Shown here: piece after piece, positions 35,505 through 43,856 of the stretch
Position numbering within the stretch: the stretch's first letter is position 1
How the letters are laid out: every line of letters starts with the position of its first letter
Assembly (NCBI RefSeq): GCF_000238775.2
Contig: NZ_AFEJ02000001.1
Span: 4,340,001 to 4,404,000, forward strand
Direction of reading: 5' to 3'
Length of the DNA stretch: 64,000 nt
Source: Acaryochloris sp. CCMEE 5410
GTDB taxonomy: Bacteria; Cyanobacteriota; Cyanobacteriia; Thermosynechococcales; Thermosynechococcaceae
Program-made: the position numbers and the translations under genes
Notes under the pieces: generated by a model
Databases searched by the model: none
Told to the model about the DNA's origin: nothing
What the model saw: only the letters and a program-made list of their open reading frames with translations

Positions 35505-35538
35505 TCAAAAGAGGCGCTGCAAAGCGCCTCTTTTGATT
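35503..35538. terminator. Bidirectional terminator between hli and sodB
   Basis: A perfect 16-bp inverted repeat (arms 35503-35518 and 35523-35538, core GAGGCGCT) has a 4-nt GCAA loop. The outer part of the stem is A-rich on one side and T-rich on the other, so it can end transcription from both directions. It overlaps the last bases of the hli stop codon. Confidence 0.88.
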
Positions 35539-35570
35539 CTAAATAGAGATCGGTCTACCGCATCCTTGGA

Positions 35571-36170
35571 TTAGGCAGCTCCAAAGTTTTGGGCGGCAAA
35601 GTCCCAGTTGACCAAGCTAGATAAAAAGGTGTCAATATAGCCAGGACGGCTGTTTTGGAAATCTAGATAATAGGCATGCTCCCAAACATCCATCGTCAGC
35701 AAAGGGGTTTGCCCATAGACCAAAGGATTTTCAGCATTGGGCGTTTTAGTAATTTTTAGCTTGCCATTCTCCAGGACGAGCCAAGCCCAGCCACTGCCAA
35801 ACTGAGTTGCGCCAGCTTCCTTAAAAGCAGCCTTAAAGTTATCGTAGTTGCCAAAATCTGTATTGATTTGGGCCGCTAATGCACCACCGGGCAGACCACC
35901 GCCGCCGGGCTTCATGGAGTTCCAATAAAAGCTGTGGTTCCAAGCTTGGGCTGCATTGTTAAAGAGACCGGCTTTGGCAGCATCCTTGTAGGCAGACTGA
36001 ATGACTTCCTCAATGGACATGTCATCCATCGGAGTATCCTTGGTCATGCCATTACACTTGGTCACATATGCTGCATGGTGTTTGTCATGGTGAAACTCTA
36101 GGGTTCGGGCAGAAATATGGGGCTCTAAAGCGTTGTAATCGTACGGCAGGTCAGGTAGTTGGTAAACCAT
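35571..36170 (-). CDS. sodB: Iron superoxide dismutase
   Basis: The protein of about 199 residues starts MVYQLPDLPYDYNALEPHIS. It has LEFHHDKHHAAYV, AQAWNHSFYWNSMKPGGGG, QFGSGWAWLVLENGKL and DVWEHAYYLDFQNSRPGYI; the His, His, Asp and His metal ligands are all present. These sequence features favour Fe over Mn. It converts superoxide to peroxide and oxygen in the cytoplasm. ATG 36170 is chosen because GAGAGG lies 9 nt before it; ATG 36179 and a much longer frame to 36302 lack this. Convergent with hli. Confidence 0.93.
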   Translation of the reverse strand: MVYQLPDLPYDYNALEPHISARTLEFHHDKHHAAYVTKCNGMTKDTPMDDMSIEEVIQSAYKDAAKAGLFNNAAQAWNHSFYWNSMKPGGGGLPGGALAAQINTDFGNYDNFKAAFKEAGATQFGSGWAWLVLENGKLKITKTPNAENPLVYGQTPLLTMDVWEHAYYLDFQNSRPGYIDTFLSSLVNWDFAAQNFGAA

Positions 36171-36467
36171 GCAGTTCATCCTCTCGTGACAATAGGGTAA
36201 ATGAGCCTTTTCAAGATCGTGGTGATCTGAAAACGACTCTAATTCGATGGGACTATACGGCTGTAACAGCTGTATAGTCTGTGTTCTCTCAAAGATCGCC
36301 AAATTATCCTATCACTCATCCTCAGTCTTCTAGGTCTATCTTGAGGTGGGGATAGGGGGGTGTCCGCAACGTAGCTAGAAAATGTTTACTAGTTACGGAT
36401 CCTTGACCTAACCAGAGGTCTTTAATAATTTATCTGGGCGCTACAGTTGCCAATAACTGGGGAAGTC

Positions 36468-37547
36468 CTAGGCCACTTTCTTGAATGAAGTGTTCTTATT
36501 ACCCCATAGAAAGGGTTGCTGGCGGACTTGGTCAATCAGGCGACGGATAGTGAAGTTGCTTAATACGGTGAAGGGACCCACCATAATTAAAGACTTGACC
36601 TCTGCCCTGGAAATTTTAATATTCCCGCCGGACTTGAGCATTGCGGTTGATCCGGTGATATCCCGCAGGGTCGCATAGGCAAACACCAGAGGTAAGATGC
36701 AAAAAAGCCGAATAGGGATGGCAGACCGAGGAACCTCCATCAAATATTGGGCTGCTTTATCTAGATCGGACCAGGCCAGTTCTACCAAAGATTTGATGGC
36801 TGCATGATTCTGGGCAAGAAATTCTGGATCCAACAGTTTTTCATGACTGCTGCCATGGGTTTCTAACGCATCCTGGGGGACATAGATGGAGTTCTCATGT
36901 TCAGCATCCCAAGCAATATCCTTGAGAATATTGACGGTTTGTAACCCTTCACCGAAGGCGGCACAGGTCTGCCGCAGAGTATGGTAAGTGGCAAAATCAA
37001 CGCTGGGAGAATGCTCAAACCATAAGTCCGTGAGCAGATAGCCGACGGTACCGGCGACGTAGTAACAATATTCCTGATATTCTTCTAGGGTCTTAATGCG
37101 GATGCCTTGGGCATGGAGTTTGACAAACTTTTGCATCCCCTGCACCATTTCTGTAATCCAATGCTGTAGGGTCTGTTGTGATTTGGCCGGTAAACTACGA
37201 AACAGGGCAAAAACAAGATGGGTATTTTCAACCAAATGGAGATGGGCCGCTTCCCCTTCTAGGGTGCCGACGATTTGGGGGAACATATCGGCCTGGGCTG
37301 GCTCATCAAAGCAGACCAAAAATTTGTCCAAGAGTCTGATTTTGGATTCTACCGTGGCGACGGGATCATCTTCGATGGTGTCTGCAATTCTAGCCAGCAG
37401 GTAGCCACAGAGGACGGCACGCCCTAAGTTGCCCGGTAAAAACCGAATACTTAAGGCAAAGGTGCGAGAGACTTGTGGCAATATTTCTTGGCAAAAGCGT
37501 TCAACTTGCCGATGATCGGTGGGAGACTCCAGGGCCATTTGTACCAT
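36468..37547 (-). CDS. Squalene synthase (squalene/phytoene synthase family)
   Basis: The 359-residue protein has VSRTFALSIRFLP, YLLARIADTIEDDP (first Asp-rich motif), EYCYYVAGTVGYLLTDLWF and NILKDIAWDAEHENSIYVPQD (second Asp-rich motif). The YVAGTVG and IAWD features and the length are nearer to ERG9-type squalene synthases than to CrtB phytoene synthases. It would join two farnesyl diphosphates head-to-head, supplying hopanoid synthesis. ATG 37547 follows GGAGTG at good spacing. The divergent gene at 37794 is HpnG-like, which supports the hopanoid reading. Phytoene synthase remains the main alternative. Confidence 0.8.
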   Translation of the reverse strand: MVQMALESPTDHRQVERFCQEILPQVSRTFALSIRFLPGNLGRAVLCGYLLARIADTIEDDPVATVESKIRLLDKFLVCFDEPAQADMFPQIVGTLEGEAAHLHLVENTHLVFALFRSLPAKSQQTLQHWITEMVQGMQKFVKLHAQGIRIKTLEEYQEYCYYVAGTVGYLLTDLWFEHSPSVDFATYHTLRQTCAAFGEGLQTVNILKDIAWDAEHENSIYVPQDALETHGSSHEKLLDPEFLAQNHAAIKSLVELAWSDLDKAAQYLMEVPRSAIPIRLFCILPLVFAYATLRDITGSTAMLKSGGNIKISRAEVKSLIMVGPFTVLSNFTIRRLIDQVRQQPFLWGNKNTSFKKVA

Positions 37548-37793
37548 AATCGTTCACTCCTGCTTTAAACCAACACTCAAAATGCAAATCACACCACGGC
37601 CACAGAGGTCTTTAAGGACAGCATCACTCATTGCTGAATGAGTATGTATACCTGTCTCCGAGTGAACATAGCATACGGAACTCTCAAATTACAGAAGTAG
37701 TGTGAGAGTTTAAGATCTGTCCTTTGAATCGTGAAGGCCTGAAACCGTGGCCTATTCAGACTTTCTTTATTCCACAACTGGAGACTAATCACC

Positions 37794-38486
37794 ATGCCAC
37801 CTCAGATTGATCTTGTGTTTGTGCCCCAAGGAGCAGAATATCGGTCGGTCTGTAAGGGCTTACAAATTGCAGGCTATAACGCTGCAACGGTTGTGCCCAT
37901 TCCCGTGGGTCCCCAGGGGGTGACCCAGTTTCTCCAAAAGTGGCTGCAGCCGTCTCCTGGGAAGACTTCTCTTAATGCCTTACTCATGGGCTTAGGCGGT
38001 AGTTTGACCCCTCAACTCTCGGTGGGTGATGGGGTGATCTACCAGACTTGTGTTGACGGTACCCAAGGGGGAGACGTTCCAATGACTTGTGATCAACAGA
38101 TCTTTCTGAGTCTATCCCAGCGGCTCTCGGAGACTGTGATACCTGTCACGGGGGTGAGTTGCGATCGCATCATTCATACCGCTACAGAAAAGCGACAGCT
38201 CGCCCAGACCTATCAAGCGGATGTCGTGGATATGGAAGGGTTTGCGCTGTTGTCGGGGTTGAAATCTACCCCGATCTCCCTAGGCATTGTCCGGGTAATG
38301 AGCGACGATGTTCACCATGATTTACCAGATTTGAATGGGGCGATTAGCCCAGAAGGTCGCCTCCAAACCTTGCCCATGGCTATGGGAATGCTGCGGCAGC
38401 CACTGCCCGCCCTGCGACTGATTCGAGGATCTCTCAAAGGGCTTCAACAGCTGGAGCAAATCACCACTCAGCTGTTTAAACCCTGA
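37794..38486 (+). CDS. Nucleoside-phosphorylase-family protein, HpnG-like
   Basis: The 230-residue protein has the PNP/UDP phosphorylase fold: LDLVFVPQGAEYRSVCKGL-like start, LLMGLGGSLTPQLSVGDGVIYQ, VDMEGFALLSGL (with the Glu of the MExF-type motif) and GIVRVMSDDVHHDLPDL (with the catalytic Asp). The closest named relatives are MTA/SAH nucleosidases and HpnG, which removes adenine from adenosylhopane. Because it is transcribed divergently from a squalene synthase gene, 246 nt apart, an HpnG-like role in hopanoid side-chain synthesis is plausible. This is inference from context. GGAG stands 9 nt before the start. Confidence 0.7.
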   Translation: MPPQIDLVFVPQGAEYRSVCKGLQIAGYNAATVVPIPVGPQGVTQFLQKWLQPSPGKTSLNALLMGLGGSLTPQLSVGDGVIYQTCVDGTQGGDVPMTCDQQIFLSLSQRLSETVIPVTGVSCDRIIHTATEKRQLAQTYQADVVDMEGFALLSGLKSTPISLGIVRVMSDDVHHDLPDLNGAISPEGRLQTLPMAMGMLRQPLPALRLIRGSLKGLQQLEQITTQLFKP

Positions 38487-38517
38487 ATTTTGTCTCGATA
38501 TTGTTGGTCTGGAGGTT

Positions 38518-39480
38518 TTACAGAGCGGCTAGCACTGGATCATGGATACTGCCATTGCTGACGACGACCCCTTGGTTATTCACCAGTTTTGCGCCGATGG
38601 AGAAATCGAGGGATCGACCGGCGATATCCGTGACTCGACCGCCTGCTTCTTCCACTAAGATCACCCCGGCGGCGTGGTCCCAAATCTTCTCGCGATAATC
38701 CGGGGTTTTGGGAGAGGGGAGCCGCAAATAGAGGGCGGCTTCTCCAGCGGCAACCGCCATATATTTGGCTTGGCTATCCATTCGTAAGGAGTCTTGGGTA
38801 ATACCTGCAGCTTTGGCAACCGCGGCTTGGCGGGACTGATCGCCATGGCCGGATTCTACGCTTTCTACAAAGCGGAGATGGTCAGATTGATCCGCAGAGA
38901 CGACTTTTATAGATTGAGGGGCTCCCCCTGCTAAAGGAGATAGGGTTGCGCCGGCTCCGCGCACGGCAACGCCCATGAGACCCGTTTGACCCTCTGTAAA
39001 AGAGAGGGCTGGACAGCCCAAAACGCCGACTTTAATTTCGCCATTTTCAATTAAGGCTAAGGCAATGGCATATTGATCTCCACGCAGGAACCCTTTGGTG
39101 CCGTCAATGGGATCTAAAGTCCAGTAGCGTGATCCCACCTGACCGTTACCATGGTCAATCCAGCCAGTGACTTGATCAGACGTGGCATCGGGAACAATGG
39201 CCTGCACATATTGAGTGACCTGGGCCAATCGCTCAGCCATCTCCGGGGTTCGTAAGTCTGCGGCATCCTCTTCACCCACCACGGGATCTTGAGGAAAAGC
39301 TGTAGATAAAGCTCGACAAATTAGAGCTTGAGCGCCAAAGTCAGCCACGGTTACCGGGCTTTTATCTTTCTTCTCAATGGCTTCTGGGACAATTTCGCGC
39401 CGCACTTGTTCGCAAAGTTGGGCTGCCGCTTGTACAGCTTGGATGGCGATATTTCTCTCAGATTCGTAGGGCATAATCAT
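38518..39480 (-). CDS. 3'(2'),5'-bisphosphate nucleotidase / inositol-phosphatase family (CysQ/HAL2-like)
   Basis: The 320-residue protein has KDKSPVTVADFGAQALI, DPVVGEEDAADL (metal-binding Glu), YWTLDPIDGTKGFLRGDQYAIALALIENG (the DPIDGT motif of the family) and EKIWDHAAGVILVEEAGG (the last metal-binding Asp). The length and the KGFLRG segment match HAL2/CysQ proteins that dephosphorylate PAP, a sulfate-assimilation by-product. Inositol monophosphatase activity is possible too. It is a single minus-strand gene; its 3' end lies 31 nt from the HpnG-like gene's stop. Confidence 0.87.
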   Translation of the reverse strand: MIMPYESERNIAIQAVQAAAQLCEQVRREIVPEAIEKKDKSPVTVADFGAQALICRALSTAFPQDPVVGEEDAADLRTPEMAERLAQVTQYVQAIVPDATSDQVTGWIDHGNGQVGSRYWTLDPIDGTKGFLRGDQYAIALALIENGEIKVGVLGCPALSFTEGQTGLMGVAVRGAGATLSPLAGGAPQSIKVVSADQSDHLRFVESVESGHGDQSRQAAVAKAAGITQDSLRMDSQAKYMAVAAGEAALYLRLPSPKTPDYREKIWDHAAGVILVEEAGGRVTDIAGRSLDFSIGAKLVNNQGVVVSNGSIHDPVLAAL

Positions 39481-39533
39481 GTGGCGTCAACAGGGCAATG
39501 TCTACCATAGCTGATTCGCTAGGGTGAAACCAG

Positions 39534-39848
39534 TCAATCTGAAGACAGAGGGTCAGCCCAGGTAGAGACGCTTTTGACTAACGGGGGGATGTCGTAGAAG
39601 TCTGGTGGAAACTCGAGCTGGGTTTCCCGTAAACCTAAATAGCCCGACTCTTGAAATGCCAATAAGATTCGCTTCAGGGCTAGCCAGACTTCCATTTCAT
39701 ATTCCCAATCTCCATACCGCGGGGCATGGCCAGCAATAGCTCGCATGGCCCAAAAATAGCTGTTACGCACCACCGATCCACCCTTCTTAAACTTGGGTAG
39801 GTCGTCCTTGTGAATAATGATCAGATCTTGGTCGAGCCGTGCTCGCAT
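39534..39848 (-). CDS. Uncharacterised 104-residue protein downstream of chlM
   Basis: I do not recognise this family. The protein begins MRARLDQDLIIIHKDDLPKF and holds an aromatic middle part (SYFWAMRAIAGHAPRYGDWEYEMEVWLALKRILLAFQ) and an acidic, Pro-rich end. There is no signal peptide or membrane helix, so it is probably cytoplasmic. Its ATG lies 10 nt after the chlM stop on the same strand, so the two are almost certainly co-transcribed and a link with chlorophyll synthesis is possible. Confidence 0.65.
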   Translation of the reverse strand: MRARLDQDLIIIHKDDLPKFKKGGSVVRNSYFWAMRAIAGHAPRYGDWEYEMEVWLALKRILLAFQESGYLGLRETQLEFPPDFYDIPPLVKSVSTWADPLSSD

Positions 39849-39858
39849 GTTGAATCTG

Positions 39859-40551
39859 CTATGCTTCTGGACGCTTGGCTTCGATGATGCGAGAGAAATA
39901 GAAGCTGGTTTTAGTCATGGCTTTGCGTTCAATGGTCCACCCTTGGGATCGCAAAATGTCGCAAATATCAAAATCTCGATGTAGATAAGCGCGGGTCGTT
40001 TTGCTGGGACCGGGGAAGAAGCTGCCGATTTTCTTCAACAACATATAGCCAATCGTCCAGGGGGCAAAGCTCAGAATAATCCGGGATTGGGCAAGGGACG
40101 CTAAGTGGTTGATCATTTCCGGTACTTTTTGGTCGGGATAATGGATCAAAACGTCCAGACAAATGACCGTATCGTAACTCCCGGATAAGGTTTCCAAATC
40201 TTGAACGCTGAAGCTAGGGTTTTGATCTTGGCCCAAGGTTTGCTGGGCTCGAGACTGGGCCTCTTCCACCATTTTTTTAGAAATATCACTGGCCGAGACC
40301 TGGATGCCCATTGTTGCCAAGGGGATGCTTAAACTACCCACGCCACAGCCTGCATCGCAAAAGGATTGTCCCGATAAATCTCCGTCGGCTTTTAGCCAGG
40401 AGATTACGGTATCTACCGTTTGCTGATGACCGATGCGAATGTCTTTTTGGACTTTATTGACATCTCCGTCGCCATAAATCCGCCGCCAACGGTCGAAACC
40501 AACGGTATTGAAATAATCTTGGACAACAGCTTTATCGTTGGTGGTAGGCAT
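39859..40551 (-). CDS. chlM: Magnesium protoporphyrin IX methyltransferase
   Basis: This 230-residue SAM-dependent methyltransferase begins with AVVQDYFNTVGFDRWRRIYGDGDVNKVQ, a signature of BchM/ChlM. It has FCDAGCGVGSLSIPLA (SAM site) and DTVICLDVLIHYPD. It methylates the C-13 propionate of Mg-protoporphyrin IX, a committed step to chlorophyll. The C-terminal region (RIILSFAPWTIGYMLLKKIG) is hydrophobic and may touch the membrane. It precedes the 104-residue unknown gene by 10 nt and is probably the first gene of that pair. Confidence 0.95.
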   Translation of the reverse strand: MPTTNDKAVVQDYFNTVGFDRWRRIYGDGDVNKVQKDIRIGHQQTVDTVISWLKADGDLSGQSFCDAGCGVGSLSIPLATMGIQVSASDISKKMVEEAQSRAQQTLGQDQNPSFSVQDLETLSGSYDTVICLDVLIHYPDQKVPEMINHLASLAQSRIILSFAPWTIGYMLLKKIGSFFPGPSKTTRAYLHRDFDICDILRSQGWTIERKAMTKTSFYFSRIIEAKRPEA

Positions 40552-40771
40552 GGGTATATTTCTGACAACGGTCTCAATCCTCTATGGTTGCAGAAAATTG
40601 GACGATCAGGGATTTTTTGCACTCAGCCCTTCCACAAGGGGACGTTGCCCGCTCATATCCCTTGAGGAAGGATCAGGATTGCAGGGGTAGGCAATTCGTT
40701 AAGGGCACCTAGGTCACTAGGGTTTGAGGGATAACACCGTGGATGTTCGCGCTGGCTTCTAACTCAGGCCT

Positions 40772-41146
40772 TCAGCGCTTTGTTTTATATCTTTTGTTAT
40801 AGAGTCGACAGACTAACGGGCTCGGATCTCCGTCTTCAAAGGGAATGACTGTACCATCGGCTTGGATGCGAAAGCGATCGCGACAGTTATAGGTCTCTCG
40901 AGGTTGTCTGGCCCCATCAATGGTGACGATGGCTCGATATTCCCAATAATTTTTGGCTGTACGATTTAAAGACGCTTCACAAATGCGACGGCCTTTGATA
41001 TTCCGGCAGCTAGCTGCGTAGGCAGGATCAGGAAGACTGAACAGCACTATCCCTCCTATCAATACAATAAGCAAGCTCTTGCGAAGTAGCGTTTTCAACC
41101 CTAGGACAGTGATGGGTATCTGTGGCAACGAGAATTGTGAGGTCAT
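40772..41146 (-). CDS. Small secreted protein of unknown function
   Basis: I recognise no family. The protein has an N-terminal signal sequence (LLRKSLLIVLIGGIVLFSLPDPAYA, likely cleavage after AYA). A basic, Cys-containing mature part of about 80 residues follows (ASCRNIKGRRICEASLNRTAKNYWEYRAIV, NCRDRF, VCRLYNKRYKTKR). Four Cys suggest two disulfides in the periplasm. ATG 41146 is chosen; a TTG at 41152 adds two residues. It is a single gene divergent from the SDR gene. A HIP1 octamer lies inside at 40874-40881. Confidence 0.65.
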   Translation of the reverse strand: MTSQFSLPQIPITVLGLKTLLRKSLLIVLIGGIVLFSLPDPAYAASCRNIKGRRICEASLNRTAKNYWEYRAIVTIDGARQPRETYNCRDRFRIQADGTVIPFEDGDPSPLVCRLYNKRYKTKR

Positions 41147-41281
41147 CAGCAAAAACTCAACAGAAGTATTGATTTATATCTTGACTTGTATCACAGTCCA
41201 TACCCAGATTGGCTTAACCTGAACGTACACTCAATATTTTTTCAACTATTGAGGGGTAATTTGAAATGGCTGCTTAAGTCG

Positions 41282-42163
41282 ATGGTCGTCTCCCAACCGC
41301 AAAACCCATCCCGTTCAGCGGCTAAAGTGGTGCTGATTACGGGCTGCTCCTCGGGAATTGGCAAAGCCCTCGCCCTAGAATTTCACCACCAGGGCTATCA
41401 GGTCTATGCCACTGCTCGAAACCTGGCTGATATGGAAGAATTGGCCCAACAAGGGATGGCTACATTGAAGTTAGATGTCACTTGCCCGGCAGAGATTGCC
41501 GCTGTCATTGATACCCTGGTGGCAGAGACGCAGAGGCTCGATATTCTGGTGAATAATGCAGGCTATGCGGTAATGGGACCGTTACTGGATATTCCCCATG
41601 CCGAGCTGGTGAACCAGTTTCAAACCAATGTATTTGCACCGATCCAGCTGATTCAGCAGGTGGTACCGTTGATGGAGGAGGGAGGTCTAATCCTTAATTT
41701 GGGCAGTGTCTCAGGAATCATGAGTACGCCGTTTGCAGGTTCCTACTGTGCGTCTAAAGCGGCCTTACATGCGTTATCTGATGCATTGCGCATGGAACTG
41801 GCCCCTTTTAATATCCAAGTGGTGACCGTGCGAGCCGGGGCTATTCAATCCCAGTTTGGGCAAACAGCCTCCCAAAGGGCTGAACGGTTGCTCCCTCCCA
41901 ATTCTCGATATCAACACCTCGCTCCTCAAATCCAGGCGCGCGCCCAGGCATCTCAGAACCAGGCCACGCCTGCTGCTACCTTGGCCCAACAGCTCGTGCA
42001 TCGGATTCAGCGATCCGATCGACTCCCCCCTGAAATTTCCATTGGCCATAAAAGTCTTACCTTGCCACTGTTAAAACGATGGCTACCGACTCGACTATTG
42101 GATCGAATTTTGAGGCGGAAATTTGGCCTAGGAGATTGGCAACCGGGTCCATTGCAGAAATAA
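41282..42163 (+). CDS. Short-chain dehydrogenase/reductase (SDR)
   Basis: The classical SDR motifs are complete: VVLITGCSSGIGKALA (TGxxxGxG cofactor loop), LDILVNNAGYAVMG (NNAG), LNLGSVSGIMSTP (catalytic Ser) and GSYCASKAALHAL (YxxxK). The protein is about 293 residues from ATG 41282 (MVVSQPQNPS), in agreement with the family; an in-frame extension to 41186 has no homologous character. The substrate cannot be told from sequence; many relatives act on steroids, retinoids or fatty acyl groups. It is a single gene convergent with the GNAT gene. Confidence 0.85.
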   Translation: MVVSQPQNPSRSAAKVVLITGCSSGIGKALALEFHHQGYQVYATARNLADMEELAQQGMATLKLDVTCPAEIAAVIDTLVAETQRLDILVNNAGYAVMGPLLDIPHAELVNQFQTNVFAPIQLIQQVVPLMEEGGLILNLGSVSGIMSTPFAGSYCASKAALHALSDALRMELAPFNIQVVTVRAGAIQSQFGQTASQRAERLLPPNSRYQHLAPQIQARAQASQNQATPAATLAQQLVHRIQRSDRLPPEISIGHKSLTLPLLKRWLPTRLLDRILRRKFGLGDWQPGPLQK

Positions 42164-42208
42164 GTTTTGCTCCGGTGCCAACTTTAGGAGAAGTTAGTCG
42201 TGAGTCGG

Positions 42209-42682
42209 CTAAAGCTCTAAGCGCATTTCGTTGGATGGTGTAAAGCCAATCTGCTCGTAGACGGGTTTGCCCCAAGGGGAAGCATGGAGGATGGCATGGG
42301 TACAATGTTGCGATCGCAAATATTCCACAGCCACTTCAGTCAGTTGACGACCAACCCCCTGGCGACGGTAGGCTGCTTCCACATAGACGCCCCAAATATA
42401 GCCATAGTGACGTTGGTCTTGGCTAATCAGAAATGGATACAGCCCCGAAAAGACTTGACAGCCCACCGATCCGACAATTTCTTCATCTAGAGAGGCGATA
42501 TATCCCTGATAACCCAACTGATCGCGGGCCGTTGCCAGGAACGCTAAGGTGACGGCTTGCCAATCCGCTCGAATCTGCTCAGCAGGGACCTGGTTATCCA
42601 GCCACATTTGGTAAAAATGCTGGGCAATCTGTTGATCATCGGCGGGAGTTGCAGAGCGAATCAAAAGGGAGGAATTTTGCAT
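42209..42682 (-). CDS. GNAT-family N-acetyltransferase
   Basis: The 157-residue protein has IRSATPADDQQIAQHFYQMW at the start. The acetyl-CoA site follows in WGVYVEAAYRRQGVGRQLTEVAVEYL (motif A, RxxGxG), and GKPVYEQIGFTPSNEM near the end. The substrate is unknown. It is followed on the minus strand by the gene at 42707, upstream by 24 nt, so they may be co-transcribed. A HIP1 octamer lies at 42310-42317. Confidence 0.82.
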   Translation of the reverse strand: MQNSSLLIRSATPADDQQIAQHFYQMWLDNQVPAEQIRADWQAVTLAFLATARDQLGYQGYIASLDEEIVGSVGCQVFSGLYPFLISQDQRHYGYIWGVYVEAAYRRQGVGRQLTEVAVEYLRSQHCTHAILHASPWGKPVYEQIGFTPSNEMRLEL

Positions 42683-42706
42683 GGCGACACATCCCGGAAT
42701 GACAGA

Positions 42707-43174
42707 TTATTCTTTGGGTACAGAGGGTGAGGGAACATTGCTGTGAATAACGCTACTATGGCCGATAATCACTTGCCACAGATCTTGAGAAGAACGTTGC
42801 CATAGACGAGTAAACCTGAGATGGTCCTGGAACGGGGTCTCGCCATAAAGGCCTGCCCACTGCACTCGCACAGAGACAACTACCCCCTCTCCTAGGGGTT
42901 GGATTCGTCGTTCTGAATACTCAATTGTCTGAAATCGACAGAGACCGGATTGATGGAAAGCCAAGTCATCATGTTTGCTGATGGTCTGGCCCAGATGATT
43001 CGTAAACACCAAATCATCGGCAAGCAGTTGATCGAGAGCGGCCACGTCAGAGGTCAGCATGGCTAAGCGGAGTCGTTCTTCAACCTCGATAATATGTTGC
43101 TCTAAGGCAAGCGAAAGGGGCTGAGCCATGGGCAATACACTTGAAACCGATAAAACGGAGCGTAAAGCGGGCAT
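42707..43174 (-). CDS. NTF2-like/DUF4440 family protein
   Basis: The core EVEERLRLAMLTSDVAALDQLLADDLVFTNHLGQTISKHDDLAFHQSG, then FTRLWQRSSQDLWQVIIGHSSVI, is the NTF2-like/SnoaL cone fold found in DUF4440 proteins. These bind or transform diverse small molecules and the family gives no specific function. The start at ATG 43174 gives a Ser/Val-rich N-terminus; ATG 43129 (MAQPLSLALEQ) is an equally good start. It lies between perR and the GNAT gene on the same strand. Confidence 0.72.
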   Translation of the reverse strand: MPALRSVLSVSSVLPMAQPLSLALEQHIIEVEERLRLAMLTSDVAALDQLLADDLVFTNHLGQTISKHDDLAFHQSGLCRFQTIEYSERRIQPLGEGVVVSVRVQWAGLYGETPFQDHLRFTRLWQRSSQDLWQVIIGHSSVIHSNVPSPSVPKE

Positions 43175-43235
43175 CCTTGACCCAACATCAATGGGGGCTT
43201 AGGAGTCACAATAAATTTAAGTTCGTCTATTTTAT

Positions 43236-43655
43236 TTAGGGCTGGCAGCGATCACATAGGCCACTTACGGTGACCTCATAGGTTTGGGCTTTTAAGCCGG
43301 GCCGGAGGTTACTAAGGCTAATTTCTTGGAAACAATTCCAGGGGATGTCTTCAATTTCGCCACACTGGCGACAGCGGAAATGATGGTGAGGATCGACGTT
43401 GGCGTCGTAGCGGGACACGCCTTCTTCAAGTAAGACTTCCCGGACCAGACCTACATCTCTTAGGGCTTGCAGCGAGCTATACACCGTCGCTTGAGAAGAA
43501 ATGGGAAAATCTTGATTTAGATCCTGCAATAGATGCTCTACGGTCGGATGATCGGTCCGAGACAGCAAATTGGCATACACCGCATAACGCTGGGGTGTGA
43601 CTCGGAGACCTTTCTCCTTTAAAACTTGCACGATGGTGTCAGCAGACTGCTTCAT
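43236..43655 (-). CDS. perR: Fur-family repressor, PerR-like
   Basis: The winged-helix domain (VTPQRYAVYANLLSRTDHPTVEHLLQDL, SQATVYSSLQALRDVGLVRE) is followed by DPHHHFRCRQCGEIEDIPW and GLCDRC. The CxxC pairs bind structural zinc, and the His/Asp-rich stretch is a regulatory metal site. It is 139 residues from ATG 43655; a TTG at 43670 is possible. Divergence from a peroxiredoxin gene 186 nt away is the classic arrangement for PerR, the peroxide sensor, so this is favoured over Fur or Zur. It probably represses both itself and prx. Confidence 0.82.
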   Translation of the reverse strand: MKQSADTIVQVLKEKGLRVTPQRYAVYANLLSRTDHPTVEHLLQDLNQDFPISSQATVYSSLQALRDVGLVREVLLEEGVSRYDANVDPHHHFRCRQCGEIEDIPWNCFQEISLSNLRPGLKAQTYEVTVSGLCDRCQP

Positions 43656-43748
43656 TATTTTGTTTGTCAAACAGCAAATACTATTGCGGCAATTTATTCA
43701 CTAATTATAGATGCAAAACTTGCGATGTCTCAATAAAATATAGTATTT

Positions 43749-43795
43749 CTTAAAAATAAGTATATATTACTATTGAAATATTCTTAAATAAGAAT
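43749..43795. promoter_or_regulatory. Candidate PerR operators between perR and the peroxiredoxin gene
   Basis: A palindrome ATTCTTAAATAAGAAT (43780-43795, 7-2-7) and a related shorter one, CTTAAAAATAAG (43749-43760), lie 31 bp apart in the AT-rich divergent region. Fur-family proteins bind AT-rich inverted repeats of this size. The assignment rests on symmetry and position only. Confidence 0.5.
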
Positions 43796-43856
43796 TATTC
43801 TTAGATATGTGGAGGCGATTGCCGACACCTGTTCACCCCAACACATGAGGAAAAAC

